From Cyanobium sp. Cruz CV13-4-11 (GTDB lineage: Bacteria; Cyanobacteriota; Cyanobacteriia; PCC-6307; Cyanobiaceae): a DNA stretch of 64,000 bases. Each line of letters opens with the position of its first letter. The stretch's first letter is position 1. The stretch spans positions 1-64,000 of the forward strand of contig NZ_JAGQCH010000013.1 of assembly GCF_024346055.1 (NCBI RefSeq), given 5' to 3'. Position numbers and translations under genes: made by a program. Shown piece by piece: positions 51,773 to 62,438 of this stretch. The notes under the pieces were generated by a model. The model did no database searches. It saw nothing but the letters and a program-made list of their open reading frames with translations, and was not told the origin of the DNA.

Positions 51773-53344
51773 GTGAGCGACCAACGGGTGCTGCTGGTGC
51801 GGCTGCCCTGCAATCCGATCTTTCCGATCGGCCCGATCTACCTGGCCGATCACCTGCACAAGTGTTTCCCCGGCCTGCCCCAGCGCATCCTGGATCTGGC
51901 GGCCGTGCCCCTGCTCGATGTCCAGCGGGTGCTGATGGAGGTGGTGGACCAGTTCCGCCCCACCCTGCTGGTGTTCTCCTGGCGGGACATTCAGATCTAT
52001 GCGCCGGTGGATGGCCGGGGCGGCAATCCGCTGCAGAACTCCTTTGAGGTGTTCTATTCCTCCAGTCCCCTCAAGCGCCTGCGCGGGGCGCTGGGCGGAC
52101 TGCGGCTGATGGGCTCCTATTACGGAGAGCTGTGGCGCAACCTGCGACTGGTGCGCCGCGGTCTGCGGCGCGCCAGTCGGCACAGCCCCGGGGCCCGGGT
52201 GGTGATCGGTGGCGGGGCCGTGAGCGTCTTTTATGAGCAGCTGGGCCGCGGCCTGCCCACCGGTTCCGTTGTGTCGGTGGGGGAGGGGGAAGGGCTGCTG
52301 GAGAAGCTGATCCGCGGCCAGTCGCTGCAGGCGGAGCGTTGTTATGTGGTGGGGGAGGTTCCCCGTCCAGGCCTGATCCACGAGCAGCCGGCGGGCCTGG
52401 AGAAAACCGCCTGCGACTACGACTACATCGCTTCGATCTGGCCCCAGCTGAACTGGTACCTCGACGGCGGCGACTTCTACGTCGGGGTCCAGACCAAACG
52501 CGGCTGCCCCCACAACTGCTGCTACTGCGTTTACACGGTGGTGGAGGGCAAGGCCGTGCGCGTCAACCCCATCGACGAGGTGGTGCGAGAGATGCGCCAG
52601 TTGTACGACCGCGGCGTGCGGGGCTTCTGGTTCACCGATGCCCAGTTCATCCCGGCCAGGCGCTACATCGACGATGCCAAGCAGTTGCTGCGGGCCATTC
52701 AGGCCGAGGGACTGAGGGACATCCGTTGGGCCGCCTACATCCGTGCCGACAACCTGGACGCCGAGCTGGCCGAACTGATGGTGGCCACAGGGATGAGTTA
52801 CTTCGAGATCGGCATCACCTCGGGGTCCCAGGAGCTCGTCCGCAAGATGCGCATGGGCTACAACCTGCGCACGGTGCTGGAGAACTGCCGCCTGCTGGCG
52901 GCGGCCGGCTTCCACGAGCATGTCTCCGTCAACTATTCGTTCAATGTGATCGATGAGCGGCCCGAGACCATCCGCCAGACGATCGCCTACCACCGGGAAC
53001 TGGAGCGCATCTTCGGCGCCGACAAGGTGGAGCCGGCCATTTTCTTCATCGGCCTCCAGCCCCACACCCACCTGGAGCAGTACGCCTTCGACCAGGGGAT
53101 GCTCAAGCCCGGCTACGACCCGATGAGCCTGATGCCCTGGACCGCCCGCCAGCTGCTCTGGAACCCCGAGCCGATGGGTCGGGTGTTCGGCCGGATCTGC
53201 CTTGAGGCCTTTGAGCGCAACCCGGCCGACTTCGGCCGCACCGTGATGGACCTGCTGGAGCGGGACTTCGGCAGCGCTCCCCTTGAGGAGGCCTTGCGGG
53301 CTCCGGTGGAGGGGAGGGCGGCGCTGGCCACGGCTGTGCGCTGA
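51773..53344 (+). CDS. Radical SAM protein linked to PSII high-light acclimation
   Basis: 523 residues from GTG 51773. N-terminal B12-binding-like region ([40 protein letters not shown]). The radical SAM cluster motif is CPHNCCYC (Cx3Cx2C) after GVQTKRG. The later [20 protein letters not shown] and [20 protein letters not shown] are typical of this family. Proteins with this architecture beside psbA are annotated in picocyanobacteria as high-light acclimation radical SAM proteins; the reaction is unknown. Divergent from psbA, 223 bases apart. Confidence 0.85.
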   Translation: MSDQRVLLVRLPCNPIFPIGPIYLADHLHKCFPGLPQRILDLAAVPLLDVQRVLMEVVDQFRPTLLVFSWRDIQIYAPVDGRGGNPLQNSFEVFYSSSPLKRLRGALGGLRLMGSYYGELWRNLRLVRRGLRRASRHSPGARVVIGGGAVSVFYEQLGRGLPTGSVVSVGEGEGLLEKLIRGQSLQAERCYVVGEVPRPGLIHEQPAGLEKTACDYDYIASIWPQLNWYLDGGDFYVGVQTKRGCPHNCCYCVYTVVEGKAVRVNPIDEVVREMRQLYDRGVRGFWFTDAQFIPARRYIDDAKQLLRAIQAEGLRDIRWAAYIRADNLDAELAELMVATGMSYFEIGITSGSQELVRKMRMGYNLRTVLENCRLLAAAGFHEHVSVNYSFNVIDERPETIRQTIAYHRELERIFGADKVEPAIFFIGLQPHTHLEQYAFDQGMLKPGYDPMSLMPWTARQLLWNPEPMGRVFGRICLEAFERNPADFGRTVMDLLERDFGSAPLEEALRAPVEGRAALATAVR

Positions 53345-53477
53345 ACGGCCCTGCCCCGCTTGAAGCTGCCGGACCTTAATAGGCGCTTAAGCCTCGTGGT
53401 TGCAATTGTGACCGTTTCGTGACGCTCTCCGTCCCTGGGCCAGCGCTGCTAGGATTGACACAACTACATCTTCGGCT

Positions 53478-55073
53478 ATGCCAACCGTAAACACAAGCCC
53501 TCAGCTCAGAGGCGCCATTCAGGCGGTCACTGGTGCCGATCCAGTCATTACTCTAAATGGAAGCACTGCTGATCAGTACTCCGTCCTCACGCTGGGACAG
53601 AGAAGCAGCTTCGTGCCGAAAGCATCCCGGTATAATGGTTATACAATTCAGGGTACATCAAGCGTTCTGGCAAATTCAGCAAAGCTTGTTAATACTCGCA
53701 TCTATCAACAAAATGTCGATAGCGCCTTTGCGCCCGGAATCGTAAAAAATCTCACATTAAATTATACCTCGTCTGGCGCCGCCGATAACGGCGCCCTGCT
53801 CAGCGTCTCCTCAACGGCCGCCCGTTCGATCACGCTGGAGAATGTCCTGATCACCGGTGTCCACAGGGGTTGGAATGGCAACGGCAACCTCTACATGTCG
53901 TTGCGCAGCTTCAATGCCGCAGCTCCGCTCAACACATCGCTGACCCTGACTGGTGTCAGAGCCAACCTCACTGGTCAGGGTGGCTTCCTCGGCACCACCG
54001 GAGGTTCTGCTTTCCTGCATAGCTGGAACAACAATGGCCCTGTAACCATCTCCAGCAGCACCTTCGATGAAGCAGGTTACGCCAGCTCCTTCAACTTCCT
54101 CACCTTCGGATCGACTGTCGCTGGTAACTACACCCTCACCGGCAACACCTTCTTCCGCTCCTCCAACGACACAGTGCGTCCCGAGGGCAACCGTCTCGGC
54201 AGCGTCGTAGCCAATCTCACGGACAACATCTTCCAGGATGGCTCCTACCTCGATCTCTACGGCAATGTTGGTTCGGTTACCCTCCATGACAACACATTTG
54301 CCACGATCGCAGGGGGCTACGGCATCCGTGTCAACGATCCCGTCCTCGGCACGCCCACCCTTTCGGGCACCAACGTGTTCACCGGTGCTGGCCTGGCCCT
54401 GAAATTCGTGAAGGCCACGGCAGGTTCCACCTCCCTCGCGGGGGCAGTCACGGTGAATGGCTCCAGCTTTTCCAACCTGATTGCCGGCGGCCAGGCTGCC
54501 GACACGATCACGGGGACTGCCGCCAACGACTGGATCAGTGGCGATGATGGCGCTGACAGCATCAGCGGCCTCGCCGGCGATGATTTTATTCTGGGTGGGG
54601 CTGGCAATGACACGTTGATCGGAGGATTGGGTGCAGATATGCTCACCGGTGGATCTGGAAATGATCAATTCCAATGGGCTACTGGTGATGGAACAGACAC
54701 TATCACTGATTTCAGCACTACGGAGGACCAAATTGCGCTCATTGATATCTTTAACAATACATCTCCAGGTAGCACTCTGGCTGCAGCTGATTACGCTACC
54801 GTCGTCGACAACACTTTCATTACAATAGCAGATAGTAATAAAGTCATCGAGCGTACCCAAGGGGTATCCACTTTAGAATTCACCAGCTTTACGCTGGCAG
54901 GTTTGACAAATGCTTATTTGCTCGGGTACAATTCAACAGTGAGCAATGCGCAGCTTTATTTTGATAATGACTGGGGAGATACTGCAGGCCGTCAATTAGT
55001 CGCAAACTTTACCAACTTGACGTCTGGTCCACTGACTAATGCTTTCACCAATTCAAATTTCATTGCTGTCTAA
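53478..55073 (+). CDS. Secreted beta-helix/RTX-like calcium-binding protein
   Basis: 531 residues, no Sec signal. Residues about 1-310 are Ser/Thr/Asn-rich repetitive beta strands of a right-handed beta-helix type (NLTLNYTSSGAADNGALLSV, ITLENVLITGVHRGWNGNGN). Then come glycine-aspartate nonapeptides (DDGADSISGLAGDDFILGGA, GNDTLIGGLGADMLTGGSGN) that bind Ca2+ in RTX proteins and signal type I secretion, with a C-terminal tail. Lower GC than the neighbourhood in its 5' and 3' parts. Followed by a strong terminator and by a decayed paralog. Likely an extracellular or surface protein; activity unknown. Confidence 0.8.
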   Translation: MPTVNTSPQLRGAIQAVTGADPVITLNGSTADQYSVLTLGQRSSFVPKASRYNGYTIQGTSSVLANSAKLVNTRIYQQNVDSAFAPGIVKNLTLNYTSSGAADNGALLSVSSTAARSITLENVLITGVHRGWNGNGNLYMSLRSFNAAAPLNTSLTLTGVRANLTGQGGFLGTTGGSAFLHSWNNNGPVTISSSTFDEAGYASSFNFLTFGSTVAGNYTLTGNTFFRSSNDTVRPEGNRLGSVVANLTDNIFQDGSYLDLYGNVGSVTLHDNTFATIAGGYGIRVNDPVLGTPTLSGTNVFTGAGLALKFVKATAGSTSLAGAVTVNGSSFSNLIAGGQAADTITGTAANDWISGDDGADSISGLAGDDFILGGAGNDTLIGGLGADMLTGGSGNDQFQWATGDGTDTITDFSTTEDQIALIDIFNNTSPGSTLAAADYATVVDNTFITIADSNKVIERTQGVSTLEFTSFTLAGLTNAYLLGYNSTVSNAQLYFDNDWGDTAGRQLVANFTNLTSGPLTNAFTNSNFIAV

Positions 55074-55101
55074 GTCTGCTTAAGTTTGCTCCACCGAACC
55101 T

Positions 55102-55129
55102 GGCCCGCTCTACCAGCGGGCCCTTTTTT
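55102..55129 (+). terminator. Intrinsic terminator after the RTX-like gene
   Basis: GGCCCGCT-CTACC-AGCGGGCC perfect 8-bp stem followed by C and TTTTTT, 30 bases after the stop codon. Confidence 0.9.
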
Positions 55130-55472
55130 ATGGCGCGCTTTCGCAGCCACTGGCATTCGCCTCCCAGAGTCCGCCGCTCAAGCCTACAGCGAAAACTTCT
55201 TTTCCTGCCGCCCTGCTTTCACCGTACGCGATATGGTGATCTTGGAGCGCGGCTTCTACTGGCGCCTGCTCACCGCCCTGGTGTAGCGTCCCCTCGGCTG
55301 GGCTAAGCAACAGTTCCTGCGTCGTTAAGGAATAAGGATATTGCGTAGAGTGCTGACGAGTCTGGTTAAGGTTTTTTCAGAAGTGTGGCTTCTGATGAGG
55401 GGACTCCCCTGGGGCTCCCGTAAAGAAATTCCAGCGTCTCTCATTTTTCCTAACTCGTCAGCCTCCGGTGTC
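55130..55472. other. Spacer between tandem RTX-like genes
   Basis: 343 bases, AT-richer than average. A short open frame (55086-55286) contains FTVRDMVILERGFYWRLLTA, which could be the tail of a lost gene, but no family was recognised. The last part is the 5' region of the broken paralog. Confidence 0.4.
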
Positions 55473-56692
55473 ATGACTCAGTTCATCAGGATCGGCAGCA
55501 ACGATTACTTCAATCTGCGTTTGGCCATCATGGCTGCCACCACGGGTGTCCTCACCGGGCAGACGATCGACATCGGCGAAGTCTGTACGACATTCGCAGC
55601 TCCGCCACCTCCTTCACTCCGATCCCGGACCAGACCCAGCTTCGCAATCCCAACACCTTCGCCCGTTTCGGGACCAAGACTCTCACCTTCACAGGCTGCA
55701 GTAGTGGCAACAATCACACGCGCAATACCATCATCACCGGCAACGCCCGGATCTACACCGCTCAAAGCGACAGAAGTTCCGGCGTTCCTGTCGGGATCAC
55801 AATCAATAACCTTCGACTATCCTACGGCGAGACGTTCAATGCCTACACGTCCCCAAATGGAAGCGGCTACACCCTCCAGTCGGGAGTCGCGAGGTCTACA
55901 CGAGTGGCGGCCTGAGTGGCATCACCAACAGAATCGGTACCGTCTCCCTCGATCGTGTGACCTTTGCCGGTGTGCACAGCGGCGCTGTTGGAACCGGGGA
56001 AGGAGCGCCGTTCGGTAACTACATGGATGTGGCTGTCTCCACCAGCCTCACGTTCAACAACATCAACGCAGCTCTCACCGGTCAGGGAGGCGGCAGCTTT
56101 TTCGCCAACAACCCCACCACCTATGGATCGGCCTTCCTGCTGGCCAATGGTCCCCAGATCACAGTCACCAATTCACCATTCGATGAAGCCGGCTATCGCA
56201 ACGCCCTGTCCCTGTGGGGGGCCAGTGGCTTCGGCATCGTCGTACGCGACGGTCAGACGCCCGTCAAACTGGCCAACCTCATCATCTCGGGCAACTTCTT
56301 CTTCGACGGCGGCCTGGCCGTGGTGAACGCAATCTCCGCCAACAACTCCGCACTTAGCTTTGGCTCCAATACCGTCAACGACGTTGCGTTCGACACCCTC
56401 ACCGGTGGGGCCAGCGCCGACGCCTTCGTGTTCGCCAAGCTTGGTGCGGCCGACACGATCACCGATGACAGCGGTACCGGGGGACAGGGGGATCAGATCT
56501 GGCTCGATGATGCCGCCTTCACCGGCCTCTCCACTGTGTTGGGCCCCACCACTTATCTCAAGCAACTCGCCTCTGGCGATTTCAGCTCGGCCTTCGACCC
56601 CGGCAAGCGCATCATCTACAACGGCAATGCCCTCTGGTACGACGCCGCCGGCCTCGCCCGCCCCGCAGGACAGCAACATTCTGATCTTCTGA
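55473..56692 (+). pseudogene. Frameshifted paralog of the beta-helix/RTX-like protein
   Basis: Starts MTQFIRIGSNDYFNLRLAIM, shifts frame near 55578 (then SLYDIRSSATSFTPIPDQTQ) and again near 55885 (then EVYTSGGLSGITNRIGTVSL). Parallels to the upstream gene are clear: INNLRLSYGETF / VKNLTLNYTSSG, ALTGQGGGSF / NLTGQGGFLG, and SPFDEAGYRNALSL / STFDEAGYASSFNF. The end (FDTLTGGASADAFVFAKLGA) has one RTX-like repeat and a DxxxDQIWLDD tail. A third shift near 56660 may precede the stop at 56692. A tandem duplicate in decay. Confidence 0.75.
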
Positions 56693-56740
56693 GGCCCAAC
56701 CGGCTTCCCCGTCCCGGGCTCTACGGGCCCAGGACGGGAT

Positions 56741-57565
56741 TCAGGCGCTCCACCAACGGCGCCGGGTCAGCAGCAACATCGTCAGGCCCAGCCAGCCCAG
56801 CAGGCCGCCGATCGGGTTCACCGCCGGATCCCCGGGGCCCGCGAGCCAGGCCGGGGCCGAAGGAGAAAGATTCAGGAGCCCGGCCTGTAGCAGGAACCAG
56901 CCCCCCACCAGGCCACCGTGCAGTCCCACGGCTCCCCAGAGCACGCCGCCGTCGGCCCGGCGCTGCAGTGCCAGCGCCAGACCCAGCAGCACCAGTCCCC
57001 CCAGGAGTCCCGCCGCACCGGCCACCGGCAGCCGGTACCAGGGATGCACAAGGGCAAACACCAGCGCCTGCACCGTCAGGGCCCGGTTGGTCCCCAGATG
57101 GCGGCCCAGTTCGCCCTGGAGCCAGCCCCGGAACAGCAGTTCCTCGGCGAAGCCCACCCCCGCCCCCAGGGCCAGGGCATTGGCGGCGGCTCCGCCGCTC
57201 AGCACCCCGGCCCAGCGGGCGCTGCCCGTGGCCAGCAGCACGACGCTCACCAGCCCCAGCAGCAGCAGGGCCTTGAGCAGGCCGCGAACCAGGGCCCGCA
57301 GCACCGCCGGGGTCGGGGCCACCAGGCCCAGCTGGAGCCAGGGGTGATCGATCCCCCAGGCCCGCCGCAGCCGCACCGGCAGGGTGAGCAGCAGCAGCAC
57401 CAGGGCCAGGACCGCTCCGGCCAGATTCACCTGGTCACCCCGCCAGGTGGGGTGCACCAGGGCCAGGGGGCGACTGGCCAGCCAGCCGCCGCCATAGAGG
57501 AGGGGCACGTAGAGCACGGTGCCCACCCAGGTGGGTTGCCGGCCACCGCTGCCGCCCGCCGTCAC
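56741..57565 (-). CDS. CPBP-family intramembrane metalloprotease
   Basis: 274 residues from GTG 57565, which directly follows the clpS stop (TGAGTG). About seven hydrophobic helices. GVGFAEELLFRGWLQGELGR is the EExxxR motif, with a later ALVHPWYRLPVAGAAGLLGG (His motif) and GLHGGLVGGW (third motif). This CPBP/Abi family includes type II CAAX proteases and bacteriocin-immunity-like proteins. Its substrate is unknown. Co-translated with clpS. Confidence 0.85.
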   Translation of the reverse strand: MTAGGSGGRQPTWVGTVLYVPLLYGGGWLASRPLALVHPTWRGDQVNLAGAVLALVLLLLTLPVRLRRAWGIDHPWLQLGLVAPTPAVLRALVRGLLKALLLLGLVSVVLLATGSARWAGVLSGGAAANALALGAGVGFAEELLFRGWLQGELGRHLGTNRALTVQALVFALVHPWYRLPVAGAAGLLGGLVLLGLALALQRRADGGVLWGAVGLHGGLVGGWFLLQAGLLNLSPSAPAWLAGPGDPAVNPIGGLLGWLGLTMLLLTRRRWWSA

Positions 57566-57970
57566 TCAGCTCTCCGGCTCGATCGTGCTGCTGAGGCCCT
57601 TGGCCTTGAGGCTCTCGCTGTAGAACTCAGCGGGCTCAATGTCGCAGACGATCACCAGGCCCACGCCGGTGTTGTGGGTTTCGAGCATCACGGCGATCGC
57701 ATCCTGCTCACTGAGGCTCGGCACCACCTGCTGCAGGGTGAGCACCACGTATTCCATGGTGTTGACCGGATCGTTGTGCAGCAGCACCTTGTAGCGGGGT
57801 GATGTCTTGCGTACCCGCTCCGGGGCCTTGTCCAGCACGGCGGCGCCGCCGGGGGTCTGGCCGGGGGTGGCCGAGCCGATGGGGCCGTGCTCGAAGGCGG
57901 CTAGCCGCACCTCTCTGGAGGTTGGGGCGGCGCAGTGAAGGAGGCTTGTATGCACGCTGGAGCCGTTCAC
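57566..57970 (-). CDS. clpS: ATP-dependent Clp protease adaptor ClpS
   Basis: About 134 residues from GTG 57970 (GTG 57955 also fits; the frame stays open to 58081). The core KTSPRYKVLLHNDPVNTMEY, VVLTLQQVVPSLSEQDAIAV, MLETHNTGVGLVIVCDIEPA, EFYSESLKAKGLSSTIEPE is the ClpS fold with the NDP and E-H substrate-pocket residues. Delivers N-degron proteins to ClpCP. The N-terminal ~45 residues are not conserved. Immediately upstream of the CPBP gene. Confidence 0.92.
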   Translation of the reverse strand: MNGSSVHTSLLHCAAPTSREVRLAAFEHGPIGSATPGQTPGGAAVLDKAPERVRKTSPRYKVLLHNDPVNTMEYVVLTLQQVVPSLSEQDAIAVMLETHNTGVGLVIVCDIEPAEFYSESLKAKGLSSTIEPES

Positions 57971-58096
57971 GGTTACAAAGGGAGTGGTGAGGCGCGGACA
58001 GTGGCCGGCGCGGCTGATGCTGAGCCGCGCAACCAACCTGCGGGCGGCAACCCACTTGGCCGCTGGAACAGGCTCGGCCAAGTTTAGGGCCGATCT

Positions 58097-59323
58097 TCAG
58101 AGGGCACGCACCCGCCGCATCGCCTCCTCCACATTGGCGCGGCTGTTGAAGGCCGAGAGGCGGAAGTAACCCTCGCCGGCGGCACCGAAGCCGCTGCCGG
58201 GGGTGCCCACCACATGGGCCTTGGTCAGAAGGTGGTCGAAGAAGCCCCAGGAATCCAGTCCCTCAGGAGTTTTCAGCCACACATAGGGCGCCTGTTCGCC
58301 GCCATACACGCGGATGCCGGCCGCCGTGAGCTCCCGCCGGATCAGGGCGGCATTGTCCATGTAGAAGTCGATCAGGGCCTTCACCTGGGCCTGGCCCTCA
58401 GGTGAATACACCGCCTCGGCGCCGCGCTGCACGATGTAGCTCACGCCGTTGAACTTGGTGCACTGGCGCCGGTTCCATAGCCCCCACAGCTCCACCGCCT
58501 CGCCGTTGGCGGCCGTGCCCATCAGCCCCCGCGGCACCACGGTGAAGGCGCAGCGGGTGCCGGTGAAGCCGGCGTTCTTGGAGAAGGAGCGGAACTCGAT
58601 CGCGCACTCGCGGGCGCCCTCGATTTCATAGATCGAATGGGGCAGGGAAGGGTCGCTGATGAAGGCCTCGTAGGCGGCATCAAACAGGATCAGGGCCTTG
58701 TGGGCGCGGGCATAGTTCACCCAGGCCTGCAGCTGCTCCTTCGTGGCCACCGCGCCGGTGGGGTTGTTGGGGAAGCAGAGATAGATCAGGTCCACCGGCT
58801 CAGTGGGGATCGGGGCGGTGAAGCCGTTGTCCGCCGTGATCGGCAAATAGGTAAGGCCGCCGTAGCGGCCGGTGGCGTCGGCCTCGCCGGTGCGGCCCGC
58901 CATCACGTTGCTGTCCACGTACACCGGGTAGACCGGATCGGTGACGGCGATGCGGTTGCCGGCCCCGAGGATGTCCAGGATGTTGCTGCTGTCGCACTTG
59001 GAGCCGTCGGAGACGAAAATCTCCTCGGCGCTCACCTGGCAGCCGCGGGCCTGGAAGTCGTGGCGGGCGATGGCTTCCCGCAGCCAGGCATAGCCCTGTT
59101 CGGGTCCGTAGCCGTGGAAGCCCTCCCGGGTACCCATGGCCTCGATGGCCTGCTTCATCGCCTCGCGGCAGGCCTCCGGCAGGGGTTCGGTGACGTCACC
59201 GATGCCCAGGCGGATCACGGGAGCCTCGGGATGGGCCTCGCTGAAGGCCTTGACGCGTCGGGCGATCTCGGGGAACAGATAGCCCGCCTTGAGCTTGAGA
59301 TAGCTGTCGTTGACCTGAACCAT
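58097..59323 (-). CDS. dapL: LL-diaminopimelate aminotransferase
   Basis: 408 residues. [77 protein letters not shown] and [17 protein letters not shown] (PLP Lys in SFSKN) match DapL. Converts tetrahydrodipicolinate directly to LL-DAP for lysine and peptidoglycan, the usual cyanobacterial route. Divergent from the radical-SAM gene with 93 bases between starts. Confidence 0.97.
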   Translation of the reverse strand: MVQVNDSYLKLKAGYLFPEIARRVKAFSEAHPEAPVIRLGIGDVTEPLPEACREAMKQAIEAMGTREGFHGYGPEQGYAWLREAIARHDFQARGCQVSAEEIFVSDGSKCDSSNILDILGAGNRIAVTDPVYPVYVDSNVMAGRTGEADATGRYGGLTYLPITADNGFTAPIPTEPVDLIYLCFPNNPTGAVATKEQLQAWVNYARAHKALILFDAAYEAFISDPSLPHSIYEIEGARECAIEFRSFSKNAGFTGTRCAFTVVPRGLMGTAANGEAVELWGLWNRRQCTKFNGVSYIVQRGAEAVYSPEGQAQVKALIDFYMDNAALIRRELTAAGIRVYGGEQAPYVWLKTPEGLDSWGFFDHLLTKAHVVGTPGSGFGAAGEGYFRLSAFNSRANVEEAMRRVRAL

Positions 59324-59416
59324 GGGAGGGAAGCGGAAGGCGCGGCGGCTGGGCCCGGCGGCATCTTCCTATGGCGCGGTGCGGCCTGCCTACCATCGGT
59401 TTCCAGCCCGCAGGCC

Positions 59417-62062
59417 ATGGCCTTGACCGTTGCGCCGATCGACTTCGCCGCGCTGGTGGACAGCAGCGTCTCCCGGCCGGCCCGCTACCTGGGCAACGAG
59501 CGGGGGGTGGAGCCCCGGGACTGGTCGGCGGCCCGGGTGCGCTGGGCGCTCACCTATCCGGAGGTCTACGAGGTCGGCGCCAGCAACCTCGGCCACGTGC
59601 TGCTCTACTCGATCCTCAATGCCGTCCCCGGCCAGCTCTGCGATCGGGCCTACCTGCCGGCCCCCGATCTGGCGGCCCGGCTGCGGGAGCGGGGCACGCC
59701 CCTGTTCGCGGTGGAAAGCCACCGGCCCCTGGCGGCCTTCGACATCCTCGGTTTCAGCCTCAGCTACGAGCTCGGCGGCACCAACATCCTCGAGATGCTG
59801 GATCTGGCCGGCCTCCCGATCCGCGCCGCCGACCGCGGCGACCTGCCCCTCGACGATCCGGCGGCCCCGCCGCTGATCTTTGCCGGCGGGCCCACCGCCA
59901 CCGGCAACCCCGAGCCCTTCGCGCCGTTCTTCGATTTCCTGGCCCTGGGGGATGGGGAGGAGCTGCTGCCCGAGATCGGCCTGGTGGTGGCCGAGGGCCG
60001 GGCCGCCGGCCTGGGCCGGCGGGCCCTGCTGCGGGATCTGGCCGAGGTGCCGGGGGTCTACGTACCGGCCCTGTACGCGCCGGGGCCCGATGGGGTGAGC
60101 CTGCTGCCGCTGGAGCCGGGGCTGGCTCCCCGGATCCAGCGGCGCACCGCCACCCCCATGCCCCACTACGCCATGGGCCTGGTGCCCCACATCGAGACGG
60201 TCCACGACCGGCTCACCGTGGAGATCCGCCGCGGCTGCACCCGCGGCTGCCGCTTCTGCCAGCCGGGGATGCTGACGCGCCCGGCCCGGGATGTGGAGCC
60301 CGAGGCGGTCATCGAGGCGGTGGAGGAGGGGATGCTCCGCACCGGCTACAGCGACTTCTCCCTGCTGTCGCTCAGCTGCAGCGATTACCTGTCCCTGCCG
60401 GCGGTGGGGGTGGAGCTGCGCAACCGGCTGGCGGAGCACAACGTCAGCCTCACCCTGCCCAGCCAGCGGGTCGACCGCTTCGACAACTCCATCGCCCACA
60501 TCCTTGGTGGCACCCGCCGGGCCGGGCTCACCTTCGCCCCCGAGGCCGGCACCCAGCGCCTGCGGGACATCGTCAACAAGGGACTCACGGATGCGGAACT
60601 GCTGCGCGGCATCCGCACCGCCATGGAGAACGGCTACAACCGCGTGAAGCTCTATTTCATGATCGGCCTGCCGGGCGAGACCGACGCCGACGTGCTCGGC
60701 ATCGTCGACACCTGCCGGGGGCTGCAGCAACAGTGCCGCGATCTGGGCCGGCTGCAGCTCAACCTCACGATCAGCAACTTCACCCCCAAGCCCCACACGC
60801 CGTTCCAGTGGCACAGCGTGTCGACGGCGGAATTCCGGCGCCGGCAGCAGCTGCTGCGGGACGCCCTGCGGCCCCTTCGGGGGCTCAAGACGAACTTCAC
60901 CGATGTGCGCCTGTCGGCGGTGGAGGATTTTGTGGGCCGGGGCGACCGGCGGCTGGCTCCGGTGATCGAGGCGGCCTGGCGGGCGGGAGCCGGGCTGGAT
61001 GCCTGGTTCGAATCCGCCGATCGCACCCATGCCGCCTGGACCGGCGCCATCGAGGCGGCCGGTCTGGGCGGCTCCTACCGGGCCCTGGAGATGGGCGGCT
61101 GGAGCGCGGCGGAGGCCTTCGCCACGGGCGACCTCGAGGCCTTCTGCCGCCAGCCCCTGCCCTGGGACCACATCGATTCCGGCGTCGACAAGGTCTGGCT
61201 GGCCGAAGACCTGCTCCGGGCCCTGGCAGCGGCCGTGGTGCCGGATTGCTCCTTCGAGGGCTGCAGCAGCTGCGGCGTCTGTGGTCCTGAGCTGGGCCAC
61301 AACGTGGTGATCCCGCCGCCCCCCGTGCCGCCGCCGATCCCGCCGCGCGTCCCGGCCAGCGAAAGGGTCTGCCGGCTGCGCTTCGGCTTCGCCAAGACCG
61401 GCTCCCTGGCCTTGATCAGCCACCTGGACACCCTGCGGCTGCTGGAGCGCGCCCTGCGCCGCAGCGCCTTGCCGGTGAGCTTCACGGGCGGATTCCACCC
61501 CCTGCCGCGGCTGCAGATGGCGCTGCCCCTGCCCCTGGGGGTGGAGGGACTGGGCGAGTGGCTCGACCTCGACTTCGCCGCCCCGGTCGATCCGGAGATG
61601 GCCCGCCAGCGCCTGCAGGCGGAACTCAGCGCCGAGCTGAGCTTGCTCTCGGTGCAGGCGGTGCCCCTGGAGACCCCCGGCCTGGCCCAGCAGATCCGTG
61701 CCGCCCACTGGCGGTTCGCCCTGCTTCCGGGCCCGGATCAGCCGGCTCCAGTACCGCAAGAGTGGTCGGCCGCCATCGCCGCCCTGCTGGAGGCCACCAC
61801 CCTGCCCTGGCGGGACCAGGACAAGAAGGGGCGCCCCCGGGAGCGGGACTGCCGCCCCTACTTGCTGGCCCTGGGCCCAGCGCCGCTGGAAGCCGAGGGC
61901 CCTGGGCAGGCCGGGCTGGTGCTGGATCTGGAGGCGGCCGTGGACCCCCAGGGGCGCAGCCTGCGGCCCGAACAGCTGCGTCAGTGGCTGGGCGAGTCCC
62001 TCGGCCTGCCGCTGGTGCTCGGGGCGGTCCAGCGCCGTTGCCTCCGGCTGGACGCATGCTAA
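59417..62062 (+). CDS. B12-binding radical SAM protein with C-terminal DUF2344 (TIGR03960/TIGR03936)
   Basis: 881 residues from ATG 59417. N-terminal cobalamin-binding-like part (VRWALTYPEVYEVGASNLGH, GFSLSYELGGTNILEMLDLA), then the radical SAM cluster CTRGCRFC (Cx3Cx2C) after VEIRRG, then FAPEAGTQRLRDIVNKGLTD and MIGLPGETDADVLGIV. The C-terminal region (RLRFGFAKTGSLALISHLDT, SFTGGFHPLPRLQMALPLPL) is DUF2344. The fused two-domain form is widespread in bacteria; the reaction is unknown. It lies upstream of rne, as in many genomes where DUF2344 genes neighbour RNase E/G. Confidence 0.9.
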   Translation: MALTVAPIDFAALVDSSVSRPARYLGNERGVEPRDWSAARVRWALTYPEVYEVGASNLGHVLLYSILNAVPGQLCDRAYLPAPDLAARLRERGTPLFAVESHRPLAAFDILGFSLSYELGGTNILEMLDLAGLPIRAADRGDLPLDDPAAPPLIFAGGPTATGNPEPFAPFFDFLALGDGEELLPEIGLVVAEGRAAGLGRRALLRDLAEVPGVYVPALYAPGPDGVSLLPLEPGLAPRIQRRTATPMPHYAMGLVPHIETVHDRLTVEIRRGCTRGCRFCQPGMLTRPARDVEPEAVIEAVEEGMLRTGYSDFSLLSLSCSDYLSLPAVGVELRNRLAEHNVSLTLPSQRVDRFDNSIAHILGGTRRAGLTFAPEAGTQRLRDIVNKGLTDAELLRGIRTAMENGYNRVKLYFMIGLPGETDADVLGIVDTCRGLQQQCRDLGRLQLNLTISNFTPKPHTPFQWHSVSTAEFRRRQQLLRDALRPLRGLKTNFTDVRLSAVEDFVGRGDRRLAPVIEAAWRAGAGLDAWFESADRTHAAWTGAIEAAGLGGSYRALEMGGWSAAEAFATGDLEAFCRQPLPWDHIDSGVDKVWLAEDLLRALAAAVVPDCSFEGCSSCGVCGPELGHNVVIPPPPVPPPIPPRVPASERVCRLRFGFAKTGSLALISHLDTLRLLERALRRSALPVSFTGGFHPLPRLQMALPLPLGVEGLGEWLDLDFAAPVDPEMARQRLQAELSAELSLLSVQAVPLETPGLAQQIRAAHWRFALLPGPDQPAPVPQEWSAAIAALLEATTLPWRDQDKKGRPRERDCRPYLLALGPAPLEAEGPGQAGLVLDLEAAVDPQGRSLRPEQLRQWLGESLGLPLVLGAVQRRCLRLDAC

Positions 62063-62438
62063 GTTCGCCTTAGACGGAGAAAGGAATCGCGGGGATCCTC
62101 CCTTTCGTCCTCCTCCGCCCAGACGCTTCTGCAACAGGGACGCTCTCTAGAAGCTCCTCGGCGAAAGCGCGATTTCAGTCAACATTGCTTGGTTCGATCT
62201 TCGTTGCTTCGCATCGGGAAGGGACGTCATCCCTTCCGCCACGCTGCCGGCCCGACGACGTCTTGGCTCCCCCTGCAGCCCCCTTGTCCAGGGGGCTGTA
62301 CCAGGCAATCAATCGACTCCATTGTTACCGGGGTCGTTCTGTTCCTTTTCAGTGGCTGCGCGACCGCCACGGTCGGCGTCCGATTCCTTCCCCACACCTG
62401 CCCTTTGGCAGGGCTCCACTGAGCCCACCATCTCTTCC
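62063..62438 (+). promoter_or_regulatory. Promoter/leader region of rne
   Basis: 376 bases without a gene, with T-rich pyrimidine stretches (e.g. TCCCTTTCGTCCTCC) and several short inverted sequences. Cyanobacterial rne is known to have long, regulatory 5' leaders, and this gap has the right position and length. No transcription start can be assigned by eye. Confidence 0.45.

Noticed and set aside
59390-62134. 914-codon minus-strand open frame opposite the B12-type radical SAM gene
   Set aside because: High-GC antisense artefact; the plus strand has clear catalytic motifs and the minus translation is Gln/Gly/His-rich without any family signature.
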